A DNA stretch of 64,000 bases, from contig JAVHJL010000003.1 of the NCBI GenBank assembly GCA_036971715.1, positions 1,054,001 to 1,118,000 of the forward strand. The letters run 5' to 3'. The translations under genes and the position numbers were made by a program. The notes below the pieces were generated by a model, which had not been told where the DNA came from, ran no database searches, and saw only the letters and a list, made by a program, of their open reading frames with translations. This document shows, one piece after another, positions 47,595-59,088 of this stretch (its first letter is position 1; every line of letters starts with the position of its first letter). The stretch is from Arthrobotrys musiformis. Lineage: Eukaryota; Ascomycota; Orbiliomycetes; Orbiliales; Orbiliaceae.

Positions 47595-49034
47595 ATGTCG
47601 GAGGCGGCAATTACTCAATGGCTCTCGCACAATAACGTGCAAACCCACCCTTCAATCCAAATATCCCAATCCCCCTCCGGAGAGAACGTAATAAGTAAGG
47701 TCTCCCTCAAGCGCAGGCTATCGCCTACAAATATACTGCGAATCGTCATGAATATAGACTAACAAAACCACAGCTACAACCTCCACCATCCCACCCTCAA
47801 CAATCCTCCTAACCATCCCCACCACCGCAATAATATCCTCCACAAACAGCCCCCTCCTGGAGCTCATACCCTCTCTATCGGAAAAATCACAATGGACAAT
47901 CCTAATCCTCACAATAATGCACGAATCCTCAAATCCGGCCTCAAAATGGCGGACATACTTCGACAACCTCCCCACGCAGTTCGATACCCTGATGTACTGG
48001 ACTCCGGAAGAACTGAAGGAACTGGATGGTTCGGCCGTATTGAATAAAATCGGAAGGGAAGAGGCGGAAACGATGTATTTGGAAGAAATTAAACCGTTGA
48101 TCGATGAAAACGGGGGAATATTCCAGAATACAGACGTTTCGCTCGAGGCGTTTCATAAAGCTGGGTCATGGATCATGGCCTTCTCATCGGATTTTGAGAA
48201 GCCGGGGGTTACGAGGGATGAAGACGCTATGGACGACGACGACGACGATGAGTATGATTCTTTGGATATGGATAAAGTTCTAGTTCCGTTTGGGAATTTA
48301 ATACAGATTGATTGCGATCTGGCGAATGTGAGTTTATTCCCCCCCTCATACTTTTTCACTCCTTATGCGAGATCTTATACTAATTATTTAAAAAAAAGTG
48401 CGAATTCTCCCCGTCGGACGGTTCGGTATCTCTAATCTCCACCAACCCCATACCAGCAAATACAACCCTCCACACAGACCCGGGTCCAGTCCCACGCTCC
48501 GACCTCCTCCGTCGGGTGGGAAAATACCCCCCTTCATCCTCCCAACACGATGTAATCGAAATAGACTCAACCCTCATAATCTCCATCGCCGGCAAGAACC
48601 TCACAGACGCCACAAGAGACTCCAGAATAGAAAGACTAGTCGAAGAAGAACTACTCGAAGATTCATACGATATCGAGGCCGATGGCGGGATACCCTCCGA
48701 AGTACTTATCGTCATCCAGGCATTTGTTGCAGATGATGCTACTTTCGAGGCATACGCCGCTGAAGAGAAGTTTCCAAAAGCGAAGAAGGATGCTAAGACG
48801 AGAGATGTGGTTCTGGAAGTTATTCAGAGAAGAAAAGAGGCATTTGCAACATCCAGGGAGCAGGATTTGGCTATCTTGGAAAACCCAGAAGAGTCACTTG
48901 GAAGGAGACAGAAGATGGCCGTGGAGGTTCGATTAGGAGAGAAGGAAATCTTGAGAAAGATGGAGGAAACAGTAAGATCATGGGCCGATGCCACAGAAAA
49001 CCACAGCAGAAGCGCAAAGAGGCAGAGGAGGTAG
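47595..49034 (+). CDS. SET-domain lysine methyltransferase (RKM4/SETD6-like)
   Basis: Rkm4 methylates ribosomal protein L42; SETD6 is the animal relative. Three exons, 47595-47694, 47774-48327 and 48399-49034, give 429 residues. The first 70 residues hold the split-SET N-terminal part. The segment ASKWRTYFDNLPTQFDTLMYW-type followed by ELDGSAVLNKIGREEAETMYLEEI is typical of SET proteins with a Rubisco-LSMT substrate-binding domain. EFSPSDGSVSLISTNPIPANTTL corresponds to the last SET block before the C-terminal substrate-binding helices (residues ~250-420). An acidic Asp run (DDDDDDE) interrupts the middle. The NHS/GEE-Y block is divergent, so exact substrate is uncertain; a basic RSAKRQRR C-terminus suggests nuclear or nucleolar entry. 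Named by family resemblance only. Confidence 0.85.
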
Positions 49035-49269
49035 GATGTATAGTGCCAGCGAAATATATGTATAATAGTTATATACGGAGTCTAGGAAAACTAAAAGTCA
49101 TTTTAGAACCAATCTATAGCAGTTACAAAGGTATTACTAGCTATTCTCAAGTCGCTCTCAAATTGTCGCTAATGCTACATGTATTCGCTAGAGTCATCTA
49201 ACTATCGTACACATATACTCTAGTCTTGAACATACAAAACACCCCGCACCTCTCTAATAATTAATACAT
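49035..49269. other. Convergent 3' region SET methyltransferase / YPK9
   Basis: 235 bp between two stop codons, AT-rich. It should hold both polyadenylation sites; no gene. Confidence 0.5.
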
Positions 49270-52200
49270 CTAAAATCTCATCTCTTCTTCAAGAAGTTTA
49301 TACTCTTTTCTCTTCTTCTGTAAACTCGGTCTCAATGTAGCTTTCGTCTTTCCGATCCATCTCGCCAATCCTACAAAAACTCTCTTCTCACCATACCAAC
49401 TTACAATAAATCCAATCGCTGAAATGAATATAATCAGCGCTTTAAATGACGCCGACATCTCCGTCAGTTCGATGAAATCCATGACGGCCTTCGACGGGTC
49501 AAGGAGGAGATAGGTAACTATCGCCAGTGCGACAAACAAGGAGGCAACATAAGGGACTATAGATACAGTTAGTCACACATCCTTGCCGCGAAACGGCAAA
49601 CAGTAAAAACTCACAGTTTTGCGTCATAGGTTTCCTAAAAGGTGGGCCAACGCTCAAGATAATACTAGCAAGAATATACTGGTAACCCGAGGCCAGGAAC
49701 AAGCTCGTGTTTTGCGAGTTGAGAATGTTGGACTTTTCTGGATCCACAACTGGTGGGATGTACCATGACTGCTGTTGAACCAATTTATAGACGGTAATCT
49801 GAACCAACAAGCAGATGAACATTTGGCCGAGGAGTGGTGTTAAGACTTTTCGGGATACTAGGCTTGCAGTCGGGCGTTTCACCGAAAGCTTGTCCGAGGG
49901 ATCGCTCCAACTCACTATGTCTCGTTAGCACTGTTACGACTGTTAAAATAAGCCAGGTGACTTACTGAAAATAGCAATCGGCAAAATAAGGAGCAGGTCA
50001 ATAAAAAGATACTACGCGAATCGATTAGCCTTTCAAAGTCATTATGTGGTAAATATCCTTGACATACCTGAAAGTCTCCCAGATTGGATCCGGACTTGTA
50101 TAGAATGCTAACACTGGTAAACTGAATAGCGGAGTATAAAGACATATACTTGAAGCAACTGAAGCTAGTAACGAGCGAAGCCCGACCCTCTCTATTCAAA
50201 CAGTTAGTATCCATACTTAAATGACTGTTAAAAACATGGCAAGAACATACCTGATAACTTGTGGAACGCAGGAAATCTCAAACACACGGCTTGTAAAAGG
50301 CGCAGCGACAGATGCTTCAGCCTCCGATAGCGAAATACCAACATCCGCAGCTTTCAAGGCACCACAATCGTTGGCGCCATCACCGCAGAAGCAAACAGTA
50401 TAATCCAAGCTCTGTAGCTTTTCCACCAGTTCATGCTTTTCATCGGGGGACATTCGAGCGAAAACCTGGCCGATTACCAACATGCGGTGCATAACCTCTC
50501 TTGGAGCAAAGTCGATCATCCATTTGAAAACTTCGCCGCTGACGGCAAGGGAGTAGTTCCTCATGTTGTTAATATCGTAAGGGAGAGAAAGGTCACCTTC
50601 CGGTGGGGCAGGGAGCGGTAGTAATGTGTTCTCGTCAAGTTTGTAGATCTTGTTATCTACGCTCTCCCATTGAATCTTGGCCGTCGAAGACTGAGAGTCT
50701 CCCTCTACAAAATGAGGAACGAACACATGAGCCGACTTATCAATCAGGTGGCACTCCCTGGCAACACTAATAGCGGTGAGAATGTTGTCTCCCGTACACA
50801 TCACACGTCGGAGATTCGCTTGCTTCAGTTCTCTCATGACACCTGCAGTGCTTGGCTTCAGCTTGTTTTCGAAGATAATGAAACCGCAAAAGTTAAGGTC
50901 CTTTTCAGCCTCGTCACGCTTCATCTTTTGAGCCTTGACCCAAGACAGCTTTTTGATGTTTTTCGCGGCACAAGCGATAACACGGAATCCACGGTGTGTA
51001 TAGTAGGCCAACAAATCGTCGTAATCCTCAGGAACTAGAAACTAAAATTAGTGGGACATCGATACGGTGGGGTTGAGTAGCGACATACAGCTCTCACGGT
51101 TGCAAATCTCAGCCATGCACTCGGGGGCACCCTTGACGTAAATATCACACCCAGTTTCACCGAATTGCTTGACAATGACACTAGCCCTTCGGAGTTGAGA
51201 CACAAACTCGAAAGATTTGAAAACTCCAAGTTCTAGTGGAATCTCGCCGTTTTCGGTATCACCGTATTTCTTGCCAGCGGGCGGTCGAACAACTGGAGGC
51301 GATATCGCATTGGGTTGAGCACTCAATACTTCCTCGCTGTTACCTCTGATTTGAGACCCAGTTTCTTCGTATGACCATTCGGTAAATCCAAACATCTTTT
51401 GGTCTAGAGGGTCACCGATAAGCTCGCCGTCAACCATCCGAAGTGAATGACAAGTAGCCATAGTATGTAGGATCGCCTTGTTCGTCGAAAAGTCAACAGA
51501 CGGGTCTCGTTCGAAGGTGTTCGGTGGCAAAAGGGTCAACGAGTCGGTGTACAGATCAGAGAACTTCTTAGCGCTCGGTTGAACAGCCCGCACCCCGAGA
51601 ACATCAAGTCCATCTTCAGTCAATGTACCGGTTTTGTCAAAGCAGATAACGTCCAACTTTCCGGCGACATTGACTCTCATCGGGCTGATGCAGAAAATCT
51701 GTTTCTTTTTCAACCTCGCAAGGGCGAAGTTTGTACCAATTGTCAACGTTGCCGGAAGGGCGGGTGGGACAACAATTGTGATCAAGTCCAAGGCTCTAAC
51801 GATAATCAAATGAACAGCAAGCTATTTTCATGTTAGCAACTACAACATCATAATATATTCCGGCGCGGTATCACATACCCCAAGTTCTATAAATCTGATC
51901 AAGGTGGCGATAAATCCAAGCAGGGCAATCACAGCCATGACACTAATGTAATAAAAGCTGTCGCGATAGAACTTGAAACCGGTGGGCTTCGGGAACAGCA
52001 TACTTCGGACCAATGCGCCTTTGGTAGTATTGAACCCAGTACGAACAACGAGCGCCAATGCGGCGGCCTCTTCATCTTGGCCATCTTGCGGTTTGCGGGC
52101 TCTGATGATTTTCGTGCCACAAAAGAGGAAGTACTTAGAGAGCGCTGGCTTCACTGACGATGCACCAAGGTCCAGCTCTTGAAGGGCTTCGTCAGTGCAG

Positions 52201-53680
52201 GGAACCTTCGATACCGGAACGGATTCTCCTGTAAGCATGCTTTCATTGACAATGCAGTCGCCTGAGAGCAGCAAACTATCGCAAGGGAAGAGCGTCAAAT
52301 AAGGGTCCGTAACCTCGTAGACGTCCCCGGGAACCAAATCCGCTGAAGAAACATATTCCCAATAGCCATTGCGCATTACTCTCACATCGCAAACAAATTT
52401 CGAAATTTCACGAAGCCGCTTCATAGTTGACTTCGTCTCAATGAGTGTGCTAGTGATACTGACGATTGATATCAGGAAAATGCAGGAGGCATAGTAATAA
52501 TACTCGTCCATGGACCACAGTATAATACTGGCGATTTGGAAAACGTAAAACGGATGGAAGACTTCGTCCAAGAAAAGATTCATGGTGCTTTTCTCCTCGA
52601 TATCAATTAGGTTTGGTCCGAAGACTGTCGCACGTTGATCCTGAGTGTCGCTGTCGACGCCCTGGCGCGCGGACAATACGCTGTCCCATTCTGGGTCTTT
52701 CCAATTGTTCGTAAGCATGAACTTGTCCTCGACCGGGTTGTAACAAAAGCGGATGTATCGGTAATCGAGGTATCGCAGGTGGTTAATGAGAGGGTCGTCG
52801 TCTTCTTCTGCCGCTTCAGCTGCTGCAACTGCCTTTTCGGACGGGGGGCCGAATACAGTAGATAGAGTCATTCCATACGATCTTTTCTTAATAGGATGTA
52901 TGCTGAACTCGTTCCACTCGTTCTAATCGAGGAGTTAGTCAAACATACGACACTGCTTCAAGCTCATACCAAGCTACTGACCTCAATTACGACCCATTCA
53001 CAATCTCTCAGCGGACACGGCTTTCCTATCAGCCGGACTCTCCAGCGAGGCATCCAGCGCAGTAACAAGTAAAATAAGCCTAGCGTAAGGACCGACAATA
53101 CAGTCACAATGGCCGAACCCATTTTACTCGTCCTAAATCCTCCAACAATGATTGTCAAGTCCTCCGTAACGATATATATCTTTTGATTTGACCGCAATGG
53201 ACCCCTTATGAATATGCGACTCGTATCTGTAGCATTGGTATCCTGGCGGTCGAGCAACGGGAGTTCTTGGTCGTCTCTCGAATTACGGGGCGAACGAGCA
53301 AGAGACTGCCGCCGAGAACCAGACTCCAGGTCCATATCGATATCCCCTTCCCAGGCATTAAATTGAAATTCATCATCGTCATCGTCTATAATCGCTTCCT
53401 CGTTGTCCCAATTATCAACCTCGTCTTGTTGGAAAAATGTAAAACTAGCTTCGGATTCGGTACGGGATCTCCTTCGATGCACAAACGCCGAAACACTGGA
53501 TGGAACACTTTCTGGGATCGGGCCGCTAAAGACATCTTCGTGCGACATCTCAACACCATCGGCATGGGAGTAGAAGCTTGCATCGGAGACATTAGATTCC
53601 GCACGTGGCCGGGGGGCGGGCCGGGGCGATGGCGACGGCGACGAGGACGCCATTGTGGGTCGCGTAGCGGGACGCTTCAC
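49270..53680 (-). CDS. YPK9: P5B-type cation-transporting ATPase Ypk9 (ATP13A2-like)
   Basis: P5B ATPases sit in vacuolar or lysosomal membranes; ATP13A2 exports polyamines and yeast Ypk9 protects against metals. Eight exons fit: 53680-52982, 52922-51879, 51821-51089, 51034-50251, 50191-50068, 50011-49966, 49914-49615 and 49556-49270, giving 1338 residues. The ~130-residue N-terminus is Ser/Pro-rich then acidic, followed by a membrane-embedded hydrophobic stretch (VTVLSVLTLGLFYLLL) seen in P5B proteins. Key motifs are MLTGES in the actuator, PPALP (600-604), the P5B signature in M4, phospho-Asp643 in DKTGTLTEDG, and FCGDGANDCGALKAADVGISLS. Six C-terminal membrane helices lie in exons 4-8. PPALP excludes the P5A enzyme Spf1. 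Met at 53653 is an alternative start. Confidence 0.96.
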
Positions 53681-54865
53681 ATACAGTACAGAGGGTGTCG
53701 GCGGCTGAAAGTGTCGCCCTAGTTGAAGCAGATGCTGGGCTATGTGACGATGAAGAAGAAGAGAAAGAGACGGCTGGGAAGGGTTTTATTAGGCATCGTT
53801 ATGTGGCCGCATGCTAAAACTTAGAAACAGGAAACTCGAAGGACGCAAGTGCACCGAAGTGCATCATCGCCAAGCAAAGTTTCAGCCCGCCGCATTTCTA
53901 GCCGCTGGAACAAGCCCACAAGCGGCGGCCGCCCGCTTCGCCTGTCAAAATCCAACGCCCAACGCGCATTTCTTTATTTTACGAATTATACAGATATACA
54001 CTTACACTTGCAGCCATCGAGGCATATCATCCTACTCGTGCTGTGGTTGTAGATATAAATACAGAGCGGCTGGAGGGAGTCCGATAGCAGTCTATCGCTA
54101 GCTACTGTAAGCAGCTTAAGTTTAACCATTTGCGGGCCCCTGGCTAGCCATTTCACTCTACTGGAAACACCACAGCTAGGAGTCATAGCGCTGGGATGCT
54201 ACAATTATACAGGGCCAGCCAATTGACATTTGAGTCAGCGTCCCACAGCTGTATTTCTGTAATATATAAGCTGGACCTTGCAAAATCTTATCGGCGACAC
54301 TATCTCGAAACGAGACCTTATTGCTTGGAACCGGGTGCCAGTTATCACATATGCTTATCTGATAAGCCGATACTTGATATCCACAGCATAGATATAAGCG
54401 CGGAACAGAACTCCTGTAACCTGATAGACCCTCCAGCACATAACCTTCAATTGGACACGCCAGAAATGGCGTTGTAAAGGACTATAACATTGGCTATTGA
54501 GTCCGATAAGCTGGAGTTATAAAGGCTTCCACAGTCTCAACTGCAAGCCGTGTTGTCTATTACATATAATAGTAGTGTAACCAACAGGACAACACAAAAA
54601 ACTCTTTAATTCGAAGTTTATCAACATCTTGGAATTGCAGATAACAAAAGGAGAGCATGTGGCAAACCTTGAAGCTCAGGGCGGTAGTGAAGATGCTATA
54701 TCAGCGATAGTTACCCTGCGTACGTGCAACCCCGAGCACGCACTCAGGAATATCTAGGATATCACGCTCTCAAGGCAACAAAGAAAGCAAAAAGAACTAG
54801 ATGCCGAGAAGGGCAGTTAGTCTGTAGACACTACCGGGATCGAGCAAAAAAAGTCCAAAAATGAA
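53681..54865. other. Region upstream of YPK9 up to the tRNA
   Basis: Contains the YPK9 promoter (53681-53900). I see no gene in the rest; short frames on both strands lack features. Confidence 0.5.
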
Positions 54866-54970
54866 TGCCTTCTAGCAGGATCGAACTGCTGACCTTCAGA
54901 TTTCTGCCTGTTTAAGGCCTTCATACCAAAGATATGAGACTGACGTGATAACCAACTACACCAAGAGGGC
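54866..54970 (-). tRNA. tRNA-Met (CAT), elongator, with intron
   Basis: On the minus strand the sequence folds as a tRNA: acceptor 5' GCCCTCT, D-arm GGTGTAGTTGGTTATCAC, anticodon region CAGTCTCATA, variable and T-arm AAGGTCAGCAGTTCGATCCTGCT (read in parts), and 3' AGAAGGCA. The anticodon is CAT, and the anticodon arm is the same as that of the yeast elongator tRNA-Met. A roughly 31-nt intron follows the base after the anticodon, where eukaryotic tRNA introns lie, and contains ATG able to pair with the anticodon. Removing it leaves about 74 nt. The acceptor stem has one C-A mismatch at the fourth pair. Initiator identity is unlikely because the first pair is G-C, not A-U. Confidence 0.9.
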
Positions 54971-57051
54971 TTTGAGATGTCGGTCAGCGTTCCCAAAATG
55001 CTATAAAAGTGTTTTTGCTTATTTGCCGCCTAATCATGGCCAATGATTGGCTGTTCCATACAGCTTTTAGGACAGCTTGATGGTAGGGTTACATGTGTAT
55101 ATCGTACAATTTCATATGGGGATATGGGCCAATGCGACTGGTTTCAAGACGATAGCAAGTAGTAAGTCTAAGATATCACCTTCAACCAATAAGTAAAGAA
55201 ATGGAATTTAACATTTCCACAAGTCTACATACTTATATAATTTGTTCCCAATATGGATGTGCTGGTATCCCAGCCTTCAGTTTGTAGGCGTAGGGCCTGG
55301 AAACTAGGGCTTTCCTACCTCCTTCAAAGTGGCAGCGGGCAAGCTGGTAGTCGAATTGTAGCAGGGCTGGGCGTTATATCGATATCAATACATCGTTTCT
55401 CGCTAGGGTCTCCAAAGTATGAACGGCAAGCACTACAGAGTGCCACTCGCTTTGATCCTACAGCGAGTCAAGCAGCCTAAGTAAAGCAATCAAGTCAGTG
55501 AACGCTGGCTTATCTCATCTACCAGCCTATGGCTCTGTGCCCTGCCGCCAGATGGGTTGTAGGTCAAGCACTGACTCTTGAGACCCCGTTATGATCCACA
55601 ACGCGGAAGTTCTCAGATGTTCGCCACAACGTCACCCTAAGAGCCAGTCTCGCCCCCGCAAGAGCTAAAGATTTCCAGGACCCTCGTTCGAGGGCTCTCT
55701 AGATGATGGCGAGTTGCTCTAGAGAACTTCCTCAGGTTCTAGAGCCTATATATCCAAAGCCACTCCATCTCGTCTTGCCTCTCGCCACCTCCTTACCATC
55801 ATACTACATCAATCCCTCATTTCTTCCTTACTATAACTCTTTTGATATTCGATCGCAAACCCTCCCCTAAATCAGTCCACCTGGCTGTCTCCTGTCTCCG
55901 GTTGGACGCTGAACCCGTTGCATACCTTTGGCGACGAAGTCTCTCTTTTGGGTTTAAGGTAAGTGGTTGGTCTGTATCTCAGTCTTTGTGGCCAAGCTTA
56001 CTCTTCTCCAAGGTCCGACTTTCTACAATCGAGAGAATTCTCTCCGTTGAAGGTGTTGGTATTGGGATATCAGAATATCATTCAAGCAATGTTCGAAAGC
56101 ACTGTTGCCCATATTGTCGTTCGCCCAGATGGGACCCGTATGAAGAGGGTTTCGTTAGAGAAGTCGCAGGATTCGCCGAAGGGTATACATCGATTTTCCT
56201 ATCCCATGTCAGGCGAAAGGTAGCTAACCAAGCCAATAGCCTTACGCAATAAAAAGCAAAGGATTATACGACCTAGCCTGAATCTTAAAGAGAAGATGAT
56301 GATACAGAATGGAAAGAAGCGGAAGATTTGGGTTTTAAGTGTAAAACCGAAACATGGGAAGAGGAGAAGAAAACCTTTGCTCGATGCTGAGCCTCATCCA
56401 ACAAAACAATTGATGAGAAAAAAGAGAGTTGTTACCGACCGACACCTTGGGGATTGTACCCAAGACCTCTGCAAAGCCACAAAGTTGCTGAACATCCTAC
56501 GAGGCCACAAGACGAAGACCTCATAGCTCCTATTTCGAATTCTACAGACACTTTCCAAAGGTAAACAATTGTTCTTTGATACAGAGTCAGCCAAAGCTTT
56601 CTAGTCAGAGCTAACTCTTCATACGAAATCTCTCGAAATAGCACCGGAATTTCCAGGGCATTCTATTTTGACGGCCATCTCATGCAAACCCTTTTTTTTG
56701 ATTCATGATAGATAACACTACAGGCTTGTTAATAAGTCTGCACAAATTTCCATTATTCTCCTTAGTCTAGTAGAACTACTCTCCCAAAAATGTTTGTCCA
56801 TTTCTTTTTTGCGTTGACTCTGTTGTCGATTTCCCCCCGGAGGTTATGCCCAGGTGCCCCGGGGCCAAACCGAGCTGTCCCAGTCATTTCTTAATTTTTT
56901 GGTCCCACAAGTCTGTTCTCCAATCACCATCCATCGATATCACAGCATCCCCAGTTCAACATATCGCAGACCTATAGATATCGCAAAGCTCTACTGAACA
57001 AACAGAATATAGTCACCGCTTTAACGACTATCGCTTGCCCCGCTCGCCACT
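54971..57051. other. Region between tRNA-Met and ELP3
   Basis: About 2 kb with no confident gene. It contains a promoter-like element at 55694-55753 followed by a CT-rich leader-like stretch and a GTAAGT at 55959-55964 that could be a splice donor. Downstream frames are short (44 codons from the ATG at 56090) and match nothing I know. The ELP3 promoter occupies the last few hundred bases and includes a T-rich tract near 56800. Confidence 0.5.
55694..55753 (+). promoter_or_regulatory. Promoter-like element: three TCTAGA sites at 20-bp intervals plus TATA box
   Basis: TCTAGA occurs at 55698-55703, 55718-55723 and 55738-55743, exactly 20 bp apart, and TATATAT follows at 55747-55753. The third copy reads TTCTAGAG, close to a heat-shock-factor site (TTC-nn-GAA type), and AGAACTTCC lies between the second and third. 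A CT-rich stretch resembling a fungal 5' leader comes next. The regular spacing and TATA box look like a real inducible promoter, but no coding sequence I recognise follows. Confidence 0.4.
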
Positions 57052-58897
57052 ATGGTCGCCCACCATACCGGCCTCAAGGCCAAAGAGAAGGGCCCCACTA
57101 CGTCCGAATCTGAAAGATACGCCCAAGCATGCGCCGCAGTCGCCAACCACCTTATCCAGCTTCACGAAGAGTCCGGCGGGAAAGGAAAAGATGTCAATTT
57201 GAACTCTCTGCGGGGGACCATTGCGAAAAAGTTCAAGCTCACAAGAACACCCCCATTGACCGACATTATTGCAGCTGTTCCGGAGCATTATAAGAAATAT
57301 ATTGTGCCCAAGCTGGTGGCGAAGCCAGTTAGTATGTCAATAATCTTTATTCCTCTAGCTGGGAAAGGTACTAAGGATTTTCCCTCCAGGAACAAGTTCT
57401 GGTATCGCCGTTGTAGCTGTTATGTGCAAGCCGCACAGATGCCCCCACATCGCATTTGTACGTCGCATTTATCCTCAGGAAGCTTCCATATCTTTCTAAT
57501 GACTTAGTAGACTGGAAACATTTGCGTTTACTGCCCCGGTGGCCCCGATTCCGACTTCGAATATAGCACACAATCCTATACTGGCTACGAGCCGACAAGC
57601 ATGCGAGCGATCCGTGCCCGTTACGACCCCTTCGAACAAGCCCGTGGTCGAGTCGAGCAACTCCGACAACTCGGTCACAGTGTCGATAAAGTCGAATACA
57701 TCATCATGGGCGGTACATTCATGTCCCTTCCGGAATCCTACCGGGACTGGTTCATCAGCAGTCTTCACAATGCCCTCTCCGGCCATACGACAGAAAACGT
57801 TGACGAAGCCGTCCAGTTCGCTGAACAGTCGCAGACGAAGTGTGTTGGAATCACTATCGAAACACGGCCTGACTACTGTCTTGATACTCATTTGTCATCT
57901 ATGCTTCGGTACGGATGTACACGTCTCGAAATTGGTGTTCAGAGCTTGTACGAAGATGTGGCAAGGGATACAAACAGAGGGCATACGGTTAAAGCTGTAT
58001 GCGAGACGTTCAAACTGGCGAAGGATGCAGGATACAAAGTCGTTTCCCACATGATGCCGGATCTACCAAACTGCGGCATGGAGCGAGATTTGGACCAATT
58101 CAGGGAATACTTCGAGAACCCAGAGTTTAGAACAGATGGCTTGAAAATCTACCCGACGTTGGTTATTCGAGGAACAGGGTTGTACGAACTTTGGCGGACG
58201 GGGAGATACAAGAACTACACACCGAACGCACTGATCGACCTGGTGGCCAGAATCATGGCCTTGGTGCCGCCATGGACTAGAATCTACCGTGTGCAGCGAG
58301 ATATTCCCATGCCATTGGTAACGTCCGGTGTTGAAAACGGCAACTTGAGAGAACTGGCTCTGGCTAGAATGAAAGATTTCGGAACTACCTGCCGCGATGT
58401 TAGAACACGAGAAGTCGGTATTCAGGAAATCAAGCATAAGGTTCGACCAGACCAAGTCGAGTTGATCCGAAGAGATTACACTGCGAATGGGGGCTGGGAG
58501 ACATTCTTGTCGTACGAAGATCCCAAGCAAGATATCCTCATTGGGCTGTTGAGATTGAGGAAGTGTTCCGATCGCACTTTCAGGCCGGAGCTTACTGGAC
58601 AACCGACAAGTTTGGTGCGAGAGTTGCACGTTTACGGAAGTGCAGTGCCAGTTCATGGAAGGAACCCAAAGAAGTTTCAGCATCAAGGATTCGGAACGCT
58701 GTTGATGGAGGAAGCGGAGAGAATTGCGAGGGATGAACACGGAAGCGAGAAAATTAGCGTGTAAGTGCATTAGATCATTCTTTTGTGGGGATCAAAGCTA
58801 ACAGTTCGATAGTATTAGCGGTGTGGGTGTGCGAAAGTACTACGCAAGTCTCGGATACTATCTCGATGGGCCCTACATGTCCAAGACGCTCGTGTAG
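57052..58897 (+). CDS. ELP3: Elongator catalytic subunit Elp3 (tRNA U34 modification)
   Basis: Elp3 is the radical-SAM/acetyltransferase subunit of Elongator, which builds the cm5 side chain on wobble uridine of tRNAs. Four exons, 57052-57331, 57390-57457, 57511-58760 and 58813-58897, give 560 residues, against ~557 in yeast. The iron-sulphur cysteines are C111, C121 and C124 in CPHIAFTGNICVYC, spanning the exon 2-3 join. Further signatures are YEPTSMRAIRARYDP, EYIIMGGTFMSLPESYR, GITIETRPDYC, RLEIGVQSLYEDVARDTNRG and MMPDLPNCGMERDL. The C-terminal GNAT domain has LVRELHVYGSAVPVH, FQHQGFGTLLMEEAERIA and YYASLGYYLDGPYMSK. The start opens at MVAHHTGLKAKEKG, typical of ascomycete Elp3. It converges with CWC2. 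Confidence 0.98.
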
Positions 58898-59088
58898 TAT
58901 GTACCGTCTTGTCGAGAGTAAAAGTGGATATCATTGGCTGGGCGTGGGGTATATATGTTGTTTATATTGTTCATGCATGGCGTCAAGGAGCTCAGATTAT
59001 GTCGGGCATTGGGTATCATCAATTCATATCTATGATTTCTATTATACATTAGGCGCTGGAAACCACAATTCAAGCGTATCAGATCAAT
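58898..59088. other. Convergent 3' region ELP3 / CWC2
   Basis: 191 bp between stop codons, AT-rich; no gene. Confidence 0.5.

Noticed and set aside
55842..56252. 136-codon plus-strand frame after the TCTAGA/TATA element
   Set aside because: It begins at a non-ATG codon and crosses a likely splice donor; no recognisable domain.
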